Source: Aquimarina agarivorans
Lineage (GTDB): Bacteria; Bacteroidota; Bacteroidia; Flavobacteriales; Flavobacteriaceae
Length of the DNA: 37,793 nt
NCBI RefSeq assembly: GCF_000218485.1
Contig: NZ_AFPB01000158.1
Coordinates: 1 to 37,793, forward strand
Direction of reading: 5' to 3'
Numbering within the stretch: the stretch's first letter is position 1; every line of letters starts with the position of its first letter. The notes beneath the pieces were generated by a model. That model saw only the letters and a list, made by a program, of their open reading frames with translations, ran no database searches and was not told where the DNA came from. This document shows positions 1-8,648 of this stretch, piece after piece. The position numbers and the translations under genes are program-made.

Positions 1-7
1 TATTAAT

Positions 8-43
8 AAAAAGGGTTCAATTGTGAAAAATTGAACCCTTTTT
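8..43. terminator. Rho-independent terminator, probably bidirectional
   Basis: A perfect 15-bp inverted repeat (AAAAAGGGTTCAATT at 8-22 with its complement at 29-43) encloses a 6-nt loop. It carries an A-run on one side and a T-run on the other, so it can terminate in both directions. It lies 24 bp beyond the stop of the minus-strand beta-helix gene at 67-2343 and is most simply that gene's terminator. Confidence 0.9.
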
Positions 44-66
44 TGGTATGTATAGTTAATAGAATG

Positions 67-2343
67 TTATTCAACTAATAGCTTTACAGTATGATGAGGT
101 GTTTTTATAAAATAAATACCTGTAGCTAAATTTGTAGTTGTAATAGTACCGTTGTTAATTAATTGACTGCTAATTATTGCTCCATTAAGGGTAACAATTG
201 ATACTCGAGTTCCATTTTCTAGACCAGTAATGTTTACAAAATGATCCGTGTCGGGTTTTGGGTTTGGATAAATTGAAATCAAGGAGCTATCATTCGAATC
301 TAAAATTTTATTACCAGAAACCACTCTCCATTCAAAAGTTTCCCATCCTTTTGGTTCAGCGCCTCTAGGGAGTACTCTAGCATTATTGTCTCTCCACGAA
401 GCCTGTACCCAACCATTAGTTTGTAAACTTCTTAAGGCAACTTTACCATTTCCTAAATCATTCCATTCAAAACGCTCCCAACTTAAAGGGTTTTCACCAC
501 GAGCTTTTAATGTTTTACTCTTATCTGAATTTATTGATTGTACATATTTATTATTTCGTAAGCTTTTTAAAGCAATACCGCCTCTTGGGTTTCTTTCAAT
601 TCTAAATCTTTGGGAGTTGTTATTATCGTTTCCAGCATTTGCTTTAATATCAAAATTATTTGTAACGGAAACAAATTTGCGATCACCACCAGATTTTCGT
701 AATGAAATCACTCGACCAATTGGTGCTCCATTATTATTTGAGGGATTACTCCCTGCGTTTGTCGTTTTTGTTAGCGTAATTTTGTCAAGATTCCATTGCC
801 AATCATTACTACCTGATGCGGTAATCCTTATTGTTTTATTGCCACCTGAATTAAATGTTACATTACCTCCATTTAATGCACTGTAATTATCCCATGAGCC
901 ATTATTTGGAACATTCGTTGTTGTTGCCAAATTGCCATTTACGCTAAACTGTATTTGTCCGTTATCTGAAGGTGAGGTTATTTGGTATTCAATAGCGTAC
1001 GTGCCAGAATTTTGGATAGTAACGCTGTATTCAACGTAATCCTGAGAATTTACATAATTGATGCTAAAGTTTGTTGCGCTAACACCTTTGCCAGGTCCTC
1101 CAACTAAAGCATCATCAAATACTCCGCTGGTGTTAGTAAAGCGCTCCGCTTCAATAACTATAGTGTTATTACCAGTTACGGGAGGAGCAGGAGCAGGTGT
1201 AGGTGTAGGAGTTGGACTAGGAGCAGGAGGGGGATTATTATTGCCTCCTGAATTACACTTTACGGCATAAAATGACCCGCATTTAGGCACTGACCAATTC
1301 GTTTGATCAGGATCCCCATAGCCTCTGTAAGTATATACTACGTTTCGGGTTGAAAATTCAGCCCTCCTTTGTCGGTGATCAAATGTAGTATTGTTGAATA
1401 TTATATTTCTAGGCCCTGGTTGGTCGTGACCATATCTAGCACCACCAGTAGCAAATACTCCCCATGTGTGCCAAGATGGTCTTGTAATATTATTTGATTC
1501 AATTAAATTTCTACCGTCGTCTCCATTATGAAAATTAATGTCAACTTCAATTTCATTATCATAAATTACGTTATATTTAGCCCCATTTTGAATCGCAAAA
1601 TGGCGTATAAGTCTCACTGTAGAACCAATAACAAGATTATAATCACCACGGATATCAAAATATCCTTCTCCACCGCCTCCTTTGTTGTAGCAATTGTCAA
1701 CTAATGAGTTTCTAAACGTATTGTGATTTCCAAAAATTTCAACGGGGTCAGAACCACTATTGATAAAATCAACATTATCAACCCAGTTGTCACTTCCCTC
1801 AAATCGAACAAATACATTATTGTTTTGAGGAAAATCATTGTTAAAACACTCTCTACAAAAAGCACCATCTCTAAATCCGTCTCTGTAGTTTCTATAAGCA
1901 ACAGGTGGATTTGGTAACGCTTCATAAACCATGCGCAAATTTTCGATTCCAGCGTTATTAGTGTTTCTACCAAATGTTATGGCTCTACCGCTTTTCATTT
2001 TAACACTTAATTTTACATTTCTTTTATTTCGACCACGGAGTACCACGCCATCTTTCATGTTAAGCCGACTATTAATTGTGTAGGTACCATTATTAAGTAA
2101 TACAACACCAGCACCACCTCTATCAATAGCATTTTGAATGTTATCTCCAGGACTTAGCGTAGCTTTTACTTTGGTAATATTAGGTATTCCACCTTTTCTT
2201 CCAGCGGTAGCCCATTCTTTAATTTCAGCATAATTAGTATCATAACAAGCAGTATCAGCGGAACAATTAGAGCTCCCGTTTTGTGCTAACACCGAAACTG
2301 TAAATAATAAAAGTGAAGTAGTTAAAAGAAATAATTTTTTCAT
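67..2343 (-). CDS. Secreted beta-helix protein with CBM6, fascin-like trefoil and T9SS sorting domain
   Basis: 758 residues. A signal peptide ends at ...SVLAQ (about 21). Residues ~40-360 look like a right-handed parallel beta-helix: repeated short strands rich in Asn and Gly (NNGTYTI, FGNHNTFRNSLVDN, SNNITRP), the fold of many polysaccharide lyases and some glycoside hydrolases. A Pro/Thr/Ala linker follows (~372-390). Next is a CBM6-type domain (~393-530, starting VIEAERF and containing INYVNSQDYVEY, which resembles CBM6 of agarases), then a fascin-like beta-trefoil (~545-680, with WERFEW and WETFEW at repeat ends). A type A T9SS domain ends the protein (YPNP near 693, ending IKTPHHTVKLLVE). 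I infer an extracellular enzyme or binding protein for algal polysaccharide, perhaps agar given the CBM6 and the nearby GH16 gene. I cannot place the helix in a numbered CAZy family or name catalytic residues, so activity is unassigned. It is followed by its own terminator. Confidence 0.85.
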   Translation of the reverse strand: MKKLFLLTTSLLLFTVSVLAQNGSSNCSADTACYDTNYAEIKEWATAGRKGGIPNITKVKATLSPGDNIQNAIDRGGAGVVLLNNGTYTINSRLNMKDGVVLRGRNKRNVKLSVKMKSGRAITFGRNTNNAGIENLRMVYEALPNPPVAYRNYRDGFRDGAFCRECFNNDFPQNNNVFVRFEGSDNWVDNVDFINSGSDPVEIFGNHNTFRNSLVDNCYNKGGGGEGYFDIRGDYNLVIGSTVRLIRHFAIQNGAKYNVIYDNEIEVDINFHNGDDGRNLIESNNITRPSWHTWGVFATGGARYGHDQPGPRNIIFNNTTFDHRQRRAEFSTRNVVYTYRGYGDPDQTNWSVPKCGSFYAVKCNSGGNNNPPPAPSPTPTPTPAPAPPVTGNNTIVIEAERFTNTSGVFDDALVGGPGKGVSATNFSINYVNSQDYVEYSVTIQNSGTYAIEYQITSPSDNGQIQFSVNGNLATTTNVPNNGSWDNYSALNGGNVTFNSGGNKTIRITASGSNDWQWNLDKITLTKTTNAGSNPSNNNGAPIGRVISLRKSGGDRKFVSVTNNFDIKANAGNDNNNSQRFRIERNPRGGIALKSLRNNKYVQSINSDKSKTLKARGENPLSWERFEWNDLGNGKVALRSLQTNGWVQASWRDNNARVLPRGAEPKGWETFEWRVVSGNKILDSNDSSLISIYPNPKPDTDHFVNITGLENGTRVSIVTLNGAIISSQLINNGTITTTNLATGIYFIKTPHHTVKLLVE

Positions 2344-2927
2344 GATTGTTGTTTTTTGATTAATCGGACAAACCTTTTTTTTAAAATTGCACTGATTTCG
2401 GAGTATGAGCTAAAAATGAAATGCAAAGTTTAAAACAACATTAATTAACAATGAAAATTGTTTGATTGAGCTGTAGTTATTTTTAAAAAGCTTGGACGTA
2501 AATATTACAGCAAATTAAATAAAACCTTTAGGTAGTAGACATTGTTTAAGAGTAATCTTACAGATAAAATGAAGACTTTTTTACTTGAAGGCTTAATTGA
2601 TTAAATGAATAAATACTAATACTAAGCATAGTAAAAAGAGTTGACGTTTTTTTAGGGGACAATTATCTAAAAAAATTAGACAATTTTTTTAAATTCTTAA
2701 TGTAATTGGTTTTAATTCATAGTAATTCTGAATAAATAGTTAAGATTAAAGTTTTAGTTACGTATTTTTATTTTTTACTTATTTTTCAAATTTTAATAAT
2801 ATAATTATCATATGTTTAGCTTTTATTTTTTTGTTGAAAAGCAAGAAAGATAGATTGAAATCGATATTGATATTTTGAAATCGGTACATTTTATAAAAAA
2901 TATCAAATCACTATGTTGATTTAAATA
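2344..2927. other. AT-rich intergenic region, no gene seen
   Basis: About 580 bp between the start of the beta-helix gene and the terminator of the next minus-strand gene. It should hold the promoter of the beta-helix gene. A weak candidate on the minus strand is AAACTTTG (plus 2427-2434 region) with a TTG about 17 nt upstream, too weak to call. I see no coding potential, RNA or clear repeat. Confidence 0.5.
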
Positions 2928-2959
2928 AAAAAGGCTACCATTTAAGTGGCAGCCTTTTT
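2928..2959 (-). terminator. Rho-independent terminator of the fascin/Ig-repeat gene
   Basis: AAAAAGGCTACCA (2928-2940) pairs with TGGCAGCCTTTTT (2947-2959) with one mismatch and a 6-nt loop, flanked by A and T runs. It lies 15 bp downstream of the stop of the minus-strand gene at 2975-5209. Confidence 0.85.
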
Positions 2960-2974
2960 AAAAATTTGAATAAT

Positions 2975-5209
2975 TTAATTAGGGAGTGTAACTATTTGGA
3001 TGTTTTTGGTCCATCCATTTCCGTTTACAATTAAAAAATAGGTTTCTGAAATTTTAAAATTACAATGAGATCCCATATCAATTGCAATTTCATTACAGCC
3101 ACTAGCAAACTGAACAGTTTTTAAAGGTCCTATGATGTTTCCGTCCATTTTATAAAATGCATAAGTAATCTCTTGAGATTCTTTAATTGAAACATTTACT
3201 GTTAAATCGCCTACATTTGAAATAGGATTAGGAAAAGCAGTAACATTGTATATTTCTTTTGTACATGGATCTTTAATTTCAGTCACATTAACTGTTGTAT
3301 TATATTCAGCATTACAGTTTCCTTTAGTGATTAAAACTGAATAGTTTGTTGTAACTATTGGAGAAACGGTCTTTGTACTATTTGTGTCTCCATCGTTCCA
3401 TAAATAAGTATCACCACCCGTAGCGATAAGTTGTATTGCCGAGCCCTCTTCAATAGTAGCGTCTGGACTAATTGTAGCTTCTTTAAGTGAATCTTCAACC
3501 AAAATTTCAACTACTTGTCTAATAGCATTACATCCGTTTTTAGTTGCATTAAGGAAAATCCAGGCATCTTCGGTAGGAGCTACGGTAATTGACTGTGTAG
3601 TTTCGCCAGTAGACCACGCATAGGTATCGGCTTCAGTAGCAGTAATTATTACTTCTTCACCTAAACAAATATTTATATCAATAGGCCCGTCAATTTTTAC
3701 ATCCGCTGCGTGTACGTTAACAGTAGCTTCTGCTGTAGCAGTACACCCTTGGTTGTTAGTAAGTGTAGCTGTATAAGTAGTTGTTTTGTTGGGAGTAACT
3801 TTAATAGAAGGTGTAGTAGCCCCATTAGACCAAAGCACAGATCCTTCACCAATAGCTGTTAATATTGCAGTATCTCCTTTGCAAATAGTTTGATTTTCAA
3901 CTTTTACTTTAGGGGTACTAATTGTTACAACAACTTCGTCAGTTAATTTGCAATTTCCTTTGGTAGCACTAACCGTATAGGTTGTTGTTGCTTCAGGGTT
4001 AACAGTAATTGATTGTGTAGTTTCACCAGTGGACCATAAAATAGCCCCTTCACTTATAGCAGTAAGTGTTGTTGATTCACGGTTACAGATTGTTTGGTTA
4101 TTACTGGTAAATGTTTCAAGAGGGATTTTTTCATCATTAATTACGTGTGTACCTAAGGATACAGGGCAATCTCCATCTCCCCATTTTGTAATTATACTAT
4201 ATGAACCAGCAGATAAATTATCAAAAGTATAACTACCTAATTTGTCATCAACCCAAATAAAATTACCACCATTATCGATAGAAAATTGAAGGTATAATCT
4301 GCTAGAAAAGTTTTTAAAATTAAGCGTGATTTTACCTGTTTCTGAATCGCAATCAATAGGAGTAACTTTTACAGATGCATCAGGAATTTCTCGGGCATGA
4401 ATATCGATTACATTTGAGGAAAGATACTTACTGCTGTTTTTTGCTCTAGCGATTCTTCGGAACCATTTTGAACCTATGTTAGCAAAATTAGGAGTATAAT
4501 GAATAGCATTAGCGCCTGAGATATTTTGCCATTGGCTATTCATGTCATTTTTTACTTGCCATTGGTAAATAGGATGGCTTCCATTACTTGTTTTGGCAGG
4601 AATACCAATTAATTTTTGAGGTTGAAAAGCACCACAGGCAACTTGAGTTTTTCTTATTTTTCCTGCGTTAACAATAATATTAAAAGGTTTACTTAAAATT
4701 TTAATTGAAAATTTTTCCCAAGGCCCCACATTTTTACGGTTGCATTTTAATGGTTTGTTTCCATTTTCGGAGGACACAAATCTTCCGTTAGTTCCTTTAA
4801 GTGCAAATTGACCATTTTTTAGTCTAACAATACGAAATTTTTCCCACCATCCTATTGATTTTCTATTGCAGGTCATAAATTTTTTACCATTTTCGGAAGA
4901 TATAAAGCGTCCATTACTTCCTTTTAGTGCAAAAAAACCATGACCAGCATTAATTAATTTAAACTTTTCCCAATAACCAATTTTGTTTCTATTACTTGTA
5001 ATTGGTTTTTGTCCATTTTCTGAAGAAATGAACCTGCTGTTACTAGACTTAATAGCAATTAGGTCTCCTGCAGAAAGTTTATTGTAAGTAGTCCTATTAG
5101 TAACACCATCAGCAGAAGCAGAAAATGATAAGCTAAATAGCGCTAATAAAAACACCCACATAATTTTTGTGTGTTTGAAGTTTTGTTTTTTGAGGTTGTT
5201 TTGTTTCAT
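2975..5209 (-). CDS. Secreted fascin-like trefoil and Ig-like repeat protein, probable T9SS cargo
   Basis: 744 residues with a signal-type N-terminus (hydrophobic segment ~17-33, ending SASA). Residues ~45-175 hold three repeats of ~42 residues of the type ALKGSNGRFISSENG...WEKF, a fascin-like beta-trefoil. An Ig-like stretch (~180-275) and a beta-rich segment follow. Four tandem repeats of ~70 residues then occupy ~365-645, each with a core such as ILWSTGETTQSITVNP...TTYTVSATKGNC. These resemble the Ig/PKD-like repeats common in flavobacterial surface proteins. The last ~90 residues (FPNPISNVGDLTVNVSI... to the end) look like a divergent T9SS sorting domain. No catalytic domain is visible. 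I infer a surface or secreted binding/adhesion protein, perhaps a partner of the neighbouring beta-helix protein, with which it shares the trefoil type. Paired Cys in the repeats (NQTIC...GNC) may form disulfides. Confidence 0.82.
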   Translation of the reverse strand: MKQNNLKKQNFKHTKIMWVFLLALFSLSFSASADGVTNRTTYNKLSAGDLIAIKSSNSRFISSENGQKPITSNRNKIGYWEKFKLINAGHGFFALKGSNGRFISSENGKKFMTCNRKSIGWWEKFRIVRLKNGQFALKGTNGRFVSSENGNKPLKCNRKNVGPWEKFSIKILSKPFNIIVNAGKIRKTQVACGAFQPQKLIGIPAKTSNGSHPIYQWQVKNDMNSQWQNISGANAIHYTPNFANIGSKWFRRIARAKNSSKYLSSNVIDIHAREIPDASVKVTPIDCDSETGKITLNFKNFSSRLYLQFSIDNGGNFIWVDDKLGSYTFDNLSAGSYSIITKWGDGDCPVSLGTHVINDEKIPLETFTSNNQTICNRESTTLTAISEGAILWSTGETTQSITVNPEATTTYTVSATKGNCKLTDEVVVTISTPKVKVENQTICKGDTAILTAIGEGSVLWSNGATTPSIKVTPNKTTTYTATLTNNQGCTATAEATVNVHAADVKIDGPIDINICLGEEVIITATEADTYAWSTGETTQSITVAPTEDAWIFLNATKNGCNAIRQVVEILVEDSLKEATISPDATIEEGSAIQLIATGGDTYLWNDGDTNSTKTVSPIVTTNYSVLITKGNCNAEYNTTVNVTEIKDPCTKEIYNVTAFPNPISNVGDLTVNVSIKESQEITYAFYKMDGNIIGPLKTVQFASGCNEIAIDMGSHCNFKISETYFLIVNGNGWTKNIQIVTLPN

Positions 5210-5876
5210 GGTTTTTATTTAGTGTACATTAAATTTGATTTTCAGACAATTGGTTAGGTGTAGTGTTTAAAATGTAAATTGCTATTCATAAATTGGTAAC
5301 ATTTTTCACTACAAATTTTAGGCGAATCTACTTACAAAGTGTCTATATTTCTAAAATAAAAGTTAATTTTTTTGTTAAAAACGTCGAAAAGAACAAAAAT
5401 TCCTTTTAAGTGTCATTTTTAATTTATATTTTAATGAGTCTATTTATAAAAACTAGTGTTTTTTAAAACATTCTTGTGATTATTCTTCCTCCTTTTTAAT
5501 ATTAATGATGTCTTTTGCTTGAATTTTAGAACGTATATTTAGTGTAGTCGCTTATTCTATAATGCCAATCTCAATAAAGGTGTATCGTAAATATATTTGC
5601 AATACCATTTGAGTGCCTGATATTAAAACTACAATTAATTACCTATTGCCATTTATAGTGGTTCTAATTTTGAAATTCCCTGAATAAAAATTTGGAATTT
5701 TTTGTTTGAACAATAGAGAAAACATAAGCTTAGTCTTAGCTAAGTCAATATTTCATTTTAAAGTATTAAACGAAAAAGAACCATTTAAAAAGGAAAATTT
5801 TATGTTTTAAACGGTATTAGAATATTAGACCGTTTACAAAAAAAACAAAAAGTTCTAAAAAATATTCTTTACAAGT
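5210..5876. other. Divergent intergenic region, no gene seen
   Basis: About 670 AT-rich bases between the start of the minus-strand fascin/Ig gene and the promoter of the plus-strand ABC operon. The octamer TAGTGTAC occurs at 5220-5227, just before the minus-strand start, and matches the outer part of the GntR operator half-site at 5909-5916. No ORF, RNA or strong hairpin was recognised. Confidence 0.5.
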
Positions 5877-5877
5877 G

Positions 5878-5908
5878 TTTGATAATAAGATAAAATTACT
5901 TTTATTTG
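5878..5908 (+). promoter_or_regulatory. Bacteroidota-type promoter of the GntR/ABC operon
   Basis: A -33 element TTTG (5878-5881) is followed after 19 nt by TTTATTTG (5901-5908), seven of eight matches to the Bacteroidota -7 consensus TAnnTTTG. The spacing is what the Bacteroidota primary sigma factor prefers. It lies immediately upstream of the palindromic operator and about 30 bp before the ATPase start codon. Confidence 0.7.
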
Positions 5909-5934
5909 TAGTGTACTAGTAATCTAATACACTA
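5909..5934. promoter_or_regulatory. Palindromic operator, probable GntR (YtrA-type) autoregulatory site
   Basis: TAGTGTACTAG (5909-5919) and CTAATACACTA (5924-5934) form an inverted repeat with 10 of 11 positions paired and a 4-nt centre (TAAT). It sits directly after the -7 element and ends 4 bp before the start codon at 5939, so a bound dimer should block transcription start. GntR regulators of the YtrA subfamily encoded with ABC transporters usually control their own operon through such dyads. Assignment to the regulator at 7595-7978 is inference. Confidence 0.75.
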
Positions 5935-5938
5935 AATT

Positions 5939-6778
5939 ATGATTGAATTTAAAGACTACTGTTTTTATTATAACAAAAAAAAGCCACTCTTTTCGGGCTT
6001 CAATTTTAAATTGCCAAAAGGGAAAATATATGGTCTGTTTGGTGAAAATGGGAGTGGTAAAACTACGTTACTGAATGCTATCAGTGGGTTGAATTTCCCA
6101 AAAGAAGGTGAAATTTTGGTGAATAATTATTCTCCATCGGATCGCTTACCATCTTTTTTAAATGATGTATTTATGGTTCCAGATACTTTAGAGCTGCCTA
6201 AGATAAAAAAAGCTAGTTTTTTAGCCATTTATGCAGCTTATTATCCAAATTTTTCATTGACTGATTTTGAATCTTATTTAAAAGCTTTTTCAATTGCTGA
6301 AATTGAGAAACCTTACCGGGCTTCATTCGGCCAACAAAAAAAGTTCATGCTTGCATTTGCATTTGCTTGTAATACTGGATTTGTGATTTTGGATGAACCT
6401 ACTAATGGATTAGACATTCCTTCAAAAAATCAGTTTCGTAAAATTATTGCCTCATTAATGAATGATGAGAGGACTATCATTATTTCAACACATCAATCAA
6501 GAGATTTGGAGCAAGTTATTGATCATGTTTTGGTAATAAATGATAAAAAACTATTGGTCAATGAAGGTGTTTTTGATATTACTGAAAAAATTGCTTTTAA
6601 TTTCTATAACAGCAAACCTGAATATATTGATGATGTACTATTATGTGAAGAGACCATTGGAGGGTACAAAGTGATTGAAAAAAATATAGAGGGGATTCAT
6701 ACAGAATTGGATATTGAAATGCTTGTTACTGCGTGTTTTTCAAATCCAGATGCTATAATTAACGTTTTAAATAAGTAA
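5939..6778 (+). CDS. ABC transporter ATP-binding protein of a YtrA-type operon
   Basis: 279 residues, a single nucleotide-binding domain that energises an ABC exporter at the inner membrane. Walker A is GENGSGKT (35-42), Walker B is FVILDEP with D152 and E153, and the H-switch is at STHQ (H185). The signature motif is SFGQQKK (129-135) instead of LSGGQ, a degenerate form common in the BcrA/YtrB type of small exporter ATPases. The C-terminal ~70 residues are an accessory tail. It is the first gene of an operon: the permease gene starts 4 bp after its stop, and a GntR regulator follows. The palindrome just before its start indicates repression by that regulator. The substrate is unknown; relatives in Firmicutes respond to cell-wall antibiotics, but nothing here shows that directly. 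Confidence 0.92.
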   Translation: MIEFKDYCFYYNKKKPLFSGFNFKLPKGKIYGLFGENGSGKTTLLNAISGLNFPKEGEILVNNYSPSDRLPSFLNDVFMVPDTLELPKIKKASFLAIYAAYYPNFSLTDFESYLKAFSIAEIEKPYRASFGQQKKFMLAFAFACNTGFVILDEPTNGLDIPSKNQFRKIIASLMNDERTIIISTHQSRDLEQVIDHVLVINDKKLLVNEGVFDITEKIAFNFYNSKPEYIDDVLLCEETIGGYKVIEKNIEGIHTELDIEMLVTACFSNPDAIINVLNK

Positions 6779-6782
6779 AAAG

Positions 6783-7598
6783 ATGAGGAACGAGATATTT
6801 AATTTTAAAAGGTTTTCAAATCTTTTAAAACAGGTATTTTATGAAAAAGGTAAAAGCCTAATGGTTGCAATCGGGGTGTTAATTTTTATTAGTTTGTTTA
6901 TACTTCGTATTTGTGTGTTGGAGCCTGAGCTTTATATTGTTTTTAGGTGGATTCTATTTTTTATTCTTGTGTATGGAGGTTCGCATGCTTTTATATTTAT
7001 AATTTACAAGCAACTTTTTAAAAGTAAAATAAAAACAGTATCACTTTTAAGTTTGCCAAATTCAAAATTTGAAAAAAGTGTATTTCAAAATGTTGTTATT
7101 GTCATAGGCAGTAGCTTATTATTTTTTATCATTTTTAAAATTATGGATACCTCTTTTTGGTACATAATGGAAGATTTTAAAAATGAGGCTTACACTAAAA
7201 TGCTTAATGCTAAAGTGCATATTAATCATAAAATTCTTTTTAATAACAGGATTGGTTATTTCTTTTTGCTATTAAACTACCTTTTTGCTTTATACTATAT
7301 GCTGGATATTAGTTTGGGCGAATTAGCAAAACGATTTAGAGTGTGGTTACTTCCTATACTTTATATGCCACTTAACTATGTATTGAATTATTTATTTTTT
7401 AAGGATACTATGACCAAAAATTCTTGGGTACAGTTGCCTTTCACAGAGTTTAATTTTGTAAATAATTTAGAAAAATATGAAGATTATGTCATTAGATCTG
7501 GACTGGATCGCTTCGAAATTGCAATTTTTGTAATACTTCCTATGATAATGCTTCTGCTTTCAATCAATTATTTTAAACTAAAAGAAAAAGAGGTATGA
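6783..7598 (+). CDS. Membrane permease subunit of the YtrA-type ABC transporter
   Basis: 271 residues, strongly hydrophobic, with about six likely membrane segments (for example near residues 25-42, 50-70, 103-120, 158-175, 188-202 and 243-262). There is no similarity that I can name beyond the context: it starts 4 bp after the ATPase gene and its stop overlaps the GntR start (ATGA). This is the usual place for the integral membrane half of the transporter. A charged segment between the third and fourth membrane helices (DFKNEAYTKMLNAKVHINHK) probably forms a larger loop. Function as permease is inferred from position and hydrophobicity. Confidence 0.8.
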   Translation: MRNEIFNFKRFSNLLKQVFYEKGKSLMVAIGVLIFISLFILRICVLEPELYIVFRWILFFILVYGGSHAFIFIIYKQLFKSKIKTVSLLSLPNSKFEKSVFQNVVIVIGSSLLFFIIFKIMDTSFWYIMEDFKNEAYTKMLNAKVHINHKILFNNRIGYFFLLLNYLFALYYMLDISLGELAKRFRVWLLPILYMPLNYVLNYLFFKDTMTKNSWVQLPFTEFNFVNNLEKYEDYVIRSGLDRFEIAIFVILPMIMLLLSINYFKLKEKEV

Positions 7599-7978
7599 GC
7601 GCAGCATTCAAAAAAAACACCTCAATTTATATACAGATAGCAGAAAGTATTTGCGATAAACTGCTTTTAAATGAATTTAAAGAAGAAGAAAAAATTCCAA
7701 GTATTCGAGATATGGCTGTAAAATTAGAGGTAAATCCAAACACAGTGCAGCGTTCTTACGAATGGTTGCAGCAACATGAAATTATTTACACCAAAAGAGG
7801 ACGTGGTTATTTTGTTATGGAAAAAGCAACGCAAAAAGTTATGGAAATGAAAAGAATACAATTTGTAGAAGAAGTATTGCCAGACGTTTTTAAAAACATG
7901 GAATTACTTCAAATAGATATCAATCAATTTGAAGAAAAGTACAGTAACTATTTAAATAACAAAACAAATGAAAACTAG
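7595..7978 (+). CDS. GntR family transcriptional regulator, YtrA subfamily
   Basis: 127 residues. Residues ~8-75 form the GntR winged helix-turn-helix: SIYIQIAESICDKLLLNEF, KIPSIRDMAVKLEVNPNTVQRSYEWLQQ and the wing TKRGRGYFV. The C-terminal part is only ~50 residues of helix, which is the short dimerisation tail of the YtrA subfamily and not a ligand-binding FadR or HutC domain. The start overlaps the permease stop by 4 bp (ATGA), and the next gene starts inside its last codons (7968). It probably represses its own operon by binding the dyad at 5909-5934. Confidence 0.93.
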   Translation: MSAAFKKNTSIYIQIAESICDKLLLNEFKEEEKIPSIRDMAVKLEVNPNTVQRSYEWLQQHEIIYTKRGRGYFVMEKATQKVMEMKRIQFVEEVLPDVFKNMELLQIDINQFEEKYSNYLNNKTNEN

Positions 7979-8623
7979 TAACCTTTTACTTTTAGTTTTG
8001 GCAGCATTTATTTGTTCCACTTTAATTTATGACAAAATATCGTTAAACAAACAATACGATAAATTTATAAAAGTACTCGTTTTAGTCAATACACCAATTC
8101 AGATAACTATGGTGCTTATGCCCATGTAGTGGTTGAAGGCAATAATAGAGGCTTGATTAGTTTTTACCAAAAAGGAACCACACTAACAAAATACAAAGAT
8201 GATATGAAGGGCAAATTTACAGCTACAACAAAAAATGATACCTTATATATTGACTTTAGTGAAAATTATACAACTAATGCTTCTAAAATTGATCATTATA
8301 AATGTTTGGTTGTTTTTTACGATACAATTAAATCCATCAATTTTAAAAATTCCAACGTGTACATTCAAGCTAATAAATTACATACGTTAAAGGCCAAAGG
8401 TGCTGGAGCTAGTGATTTTTGTTTGCACGGTACACAATTAGATAGCTTGATTTATCACACTACTGATACCAACAATACGCATTTTAATTATGGAGAACCG
8501 TCGCATATAGATCATTTAATTATTAAAGCGAGCGGAAATAGTACAACCTCATTAGAAAATGTGATTACAAAAAAAGATATCATCACCAAATCTGACAATG
8601 CATTTGTTAATTATAAAAAATAA
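7968..8623 (+). pseudogene. Membrane-anchored beta-strand-rich protein (DUF2807-like), split by a -1 frameshift
   Basis: ATG at 7968 overlaps the end of the GntR gene and opens with a hydrophobic anchor (LLLLVLAAFICSTLIY), then runs to a stop at 8127-8129. The downstream -1 frame is open from 8063 to 8623 and continues the same protein: SQYTNSDNYGAYAHVVVEGNNRG and a beta-rich domain. Adding one base, most naturally one A in the AAAA run at 8069-8072, joins them into about 218 residues reading ...LNKQYDKFIK / STRFSQY.... Proteins with this layout (anchor, Leu-x3-Tyr-Asp-Lys motif, then ladder of short strands as in DUF2807 proteins) are common next to flavobacterial GntR/ABC operons, as I recall them. 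It could be a true pseudogene, a sequencing error or a recoded gene. Without the shift, only the 164-residue part from GTG 8129 would be made, lacking the anchor. Confidence 0.75.
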
Positions 8624-8648
8624 AAAACTCACTTAAATACGCAATCTT

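Noticed and set aside
1180..1240. Short tandem repeats in the first gene
   Set aside because: They encode the Pro/Thr/Ala linker between domains and are explained by the protein sequence.
386..1270. Plus-strand open frames inside the beta-helix gene
   Set aside because: They lie antisense to a well-supported gene with signal peptide and known domains and look like low-complexity shadow translations.
8063..8083. Programmed -1 ribosomal frameshifting in the split gene
   Set aside because: The region has only a four-A run and no canonical slippery heptamer or obvious downstream stimulator, so mutation or sequence error is simpler.
5939..8623. Defence or toxin system in the small operon
   Set aside because: Gene order and motifs fit a GntR-controlled ABC exporter; nothing indicates nuclease, toxin or antiphage domains.
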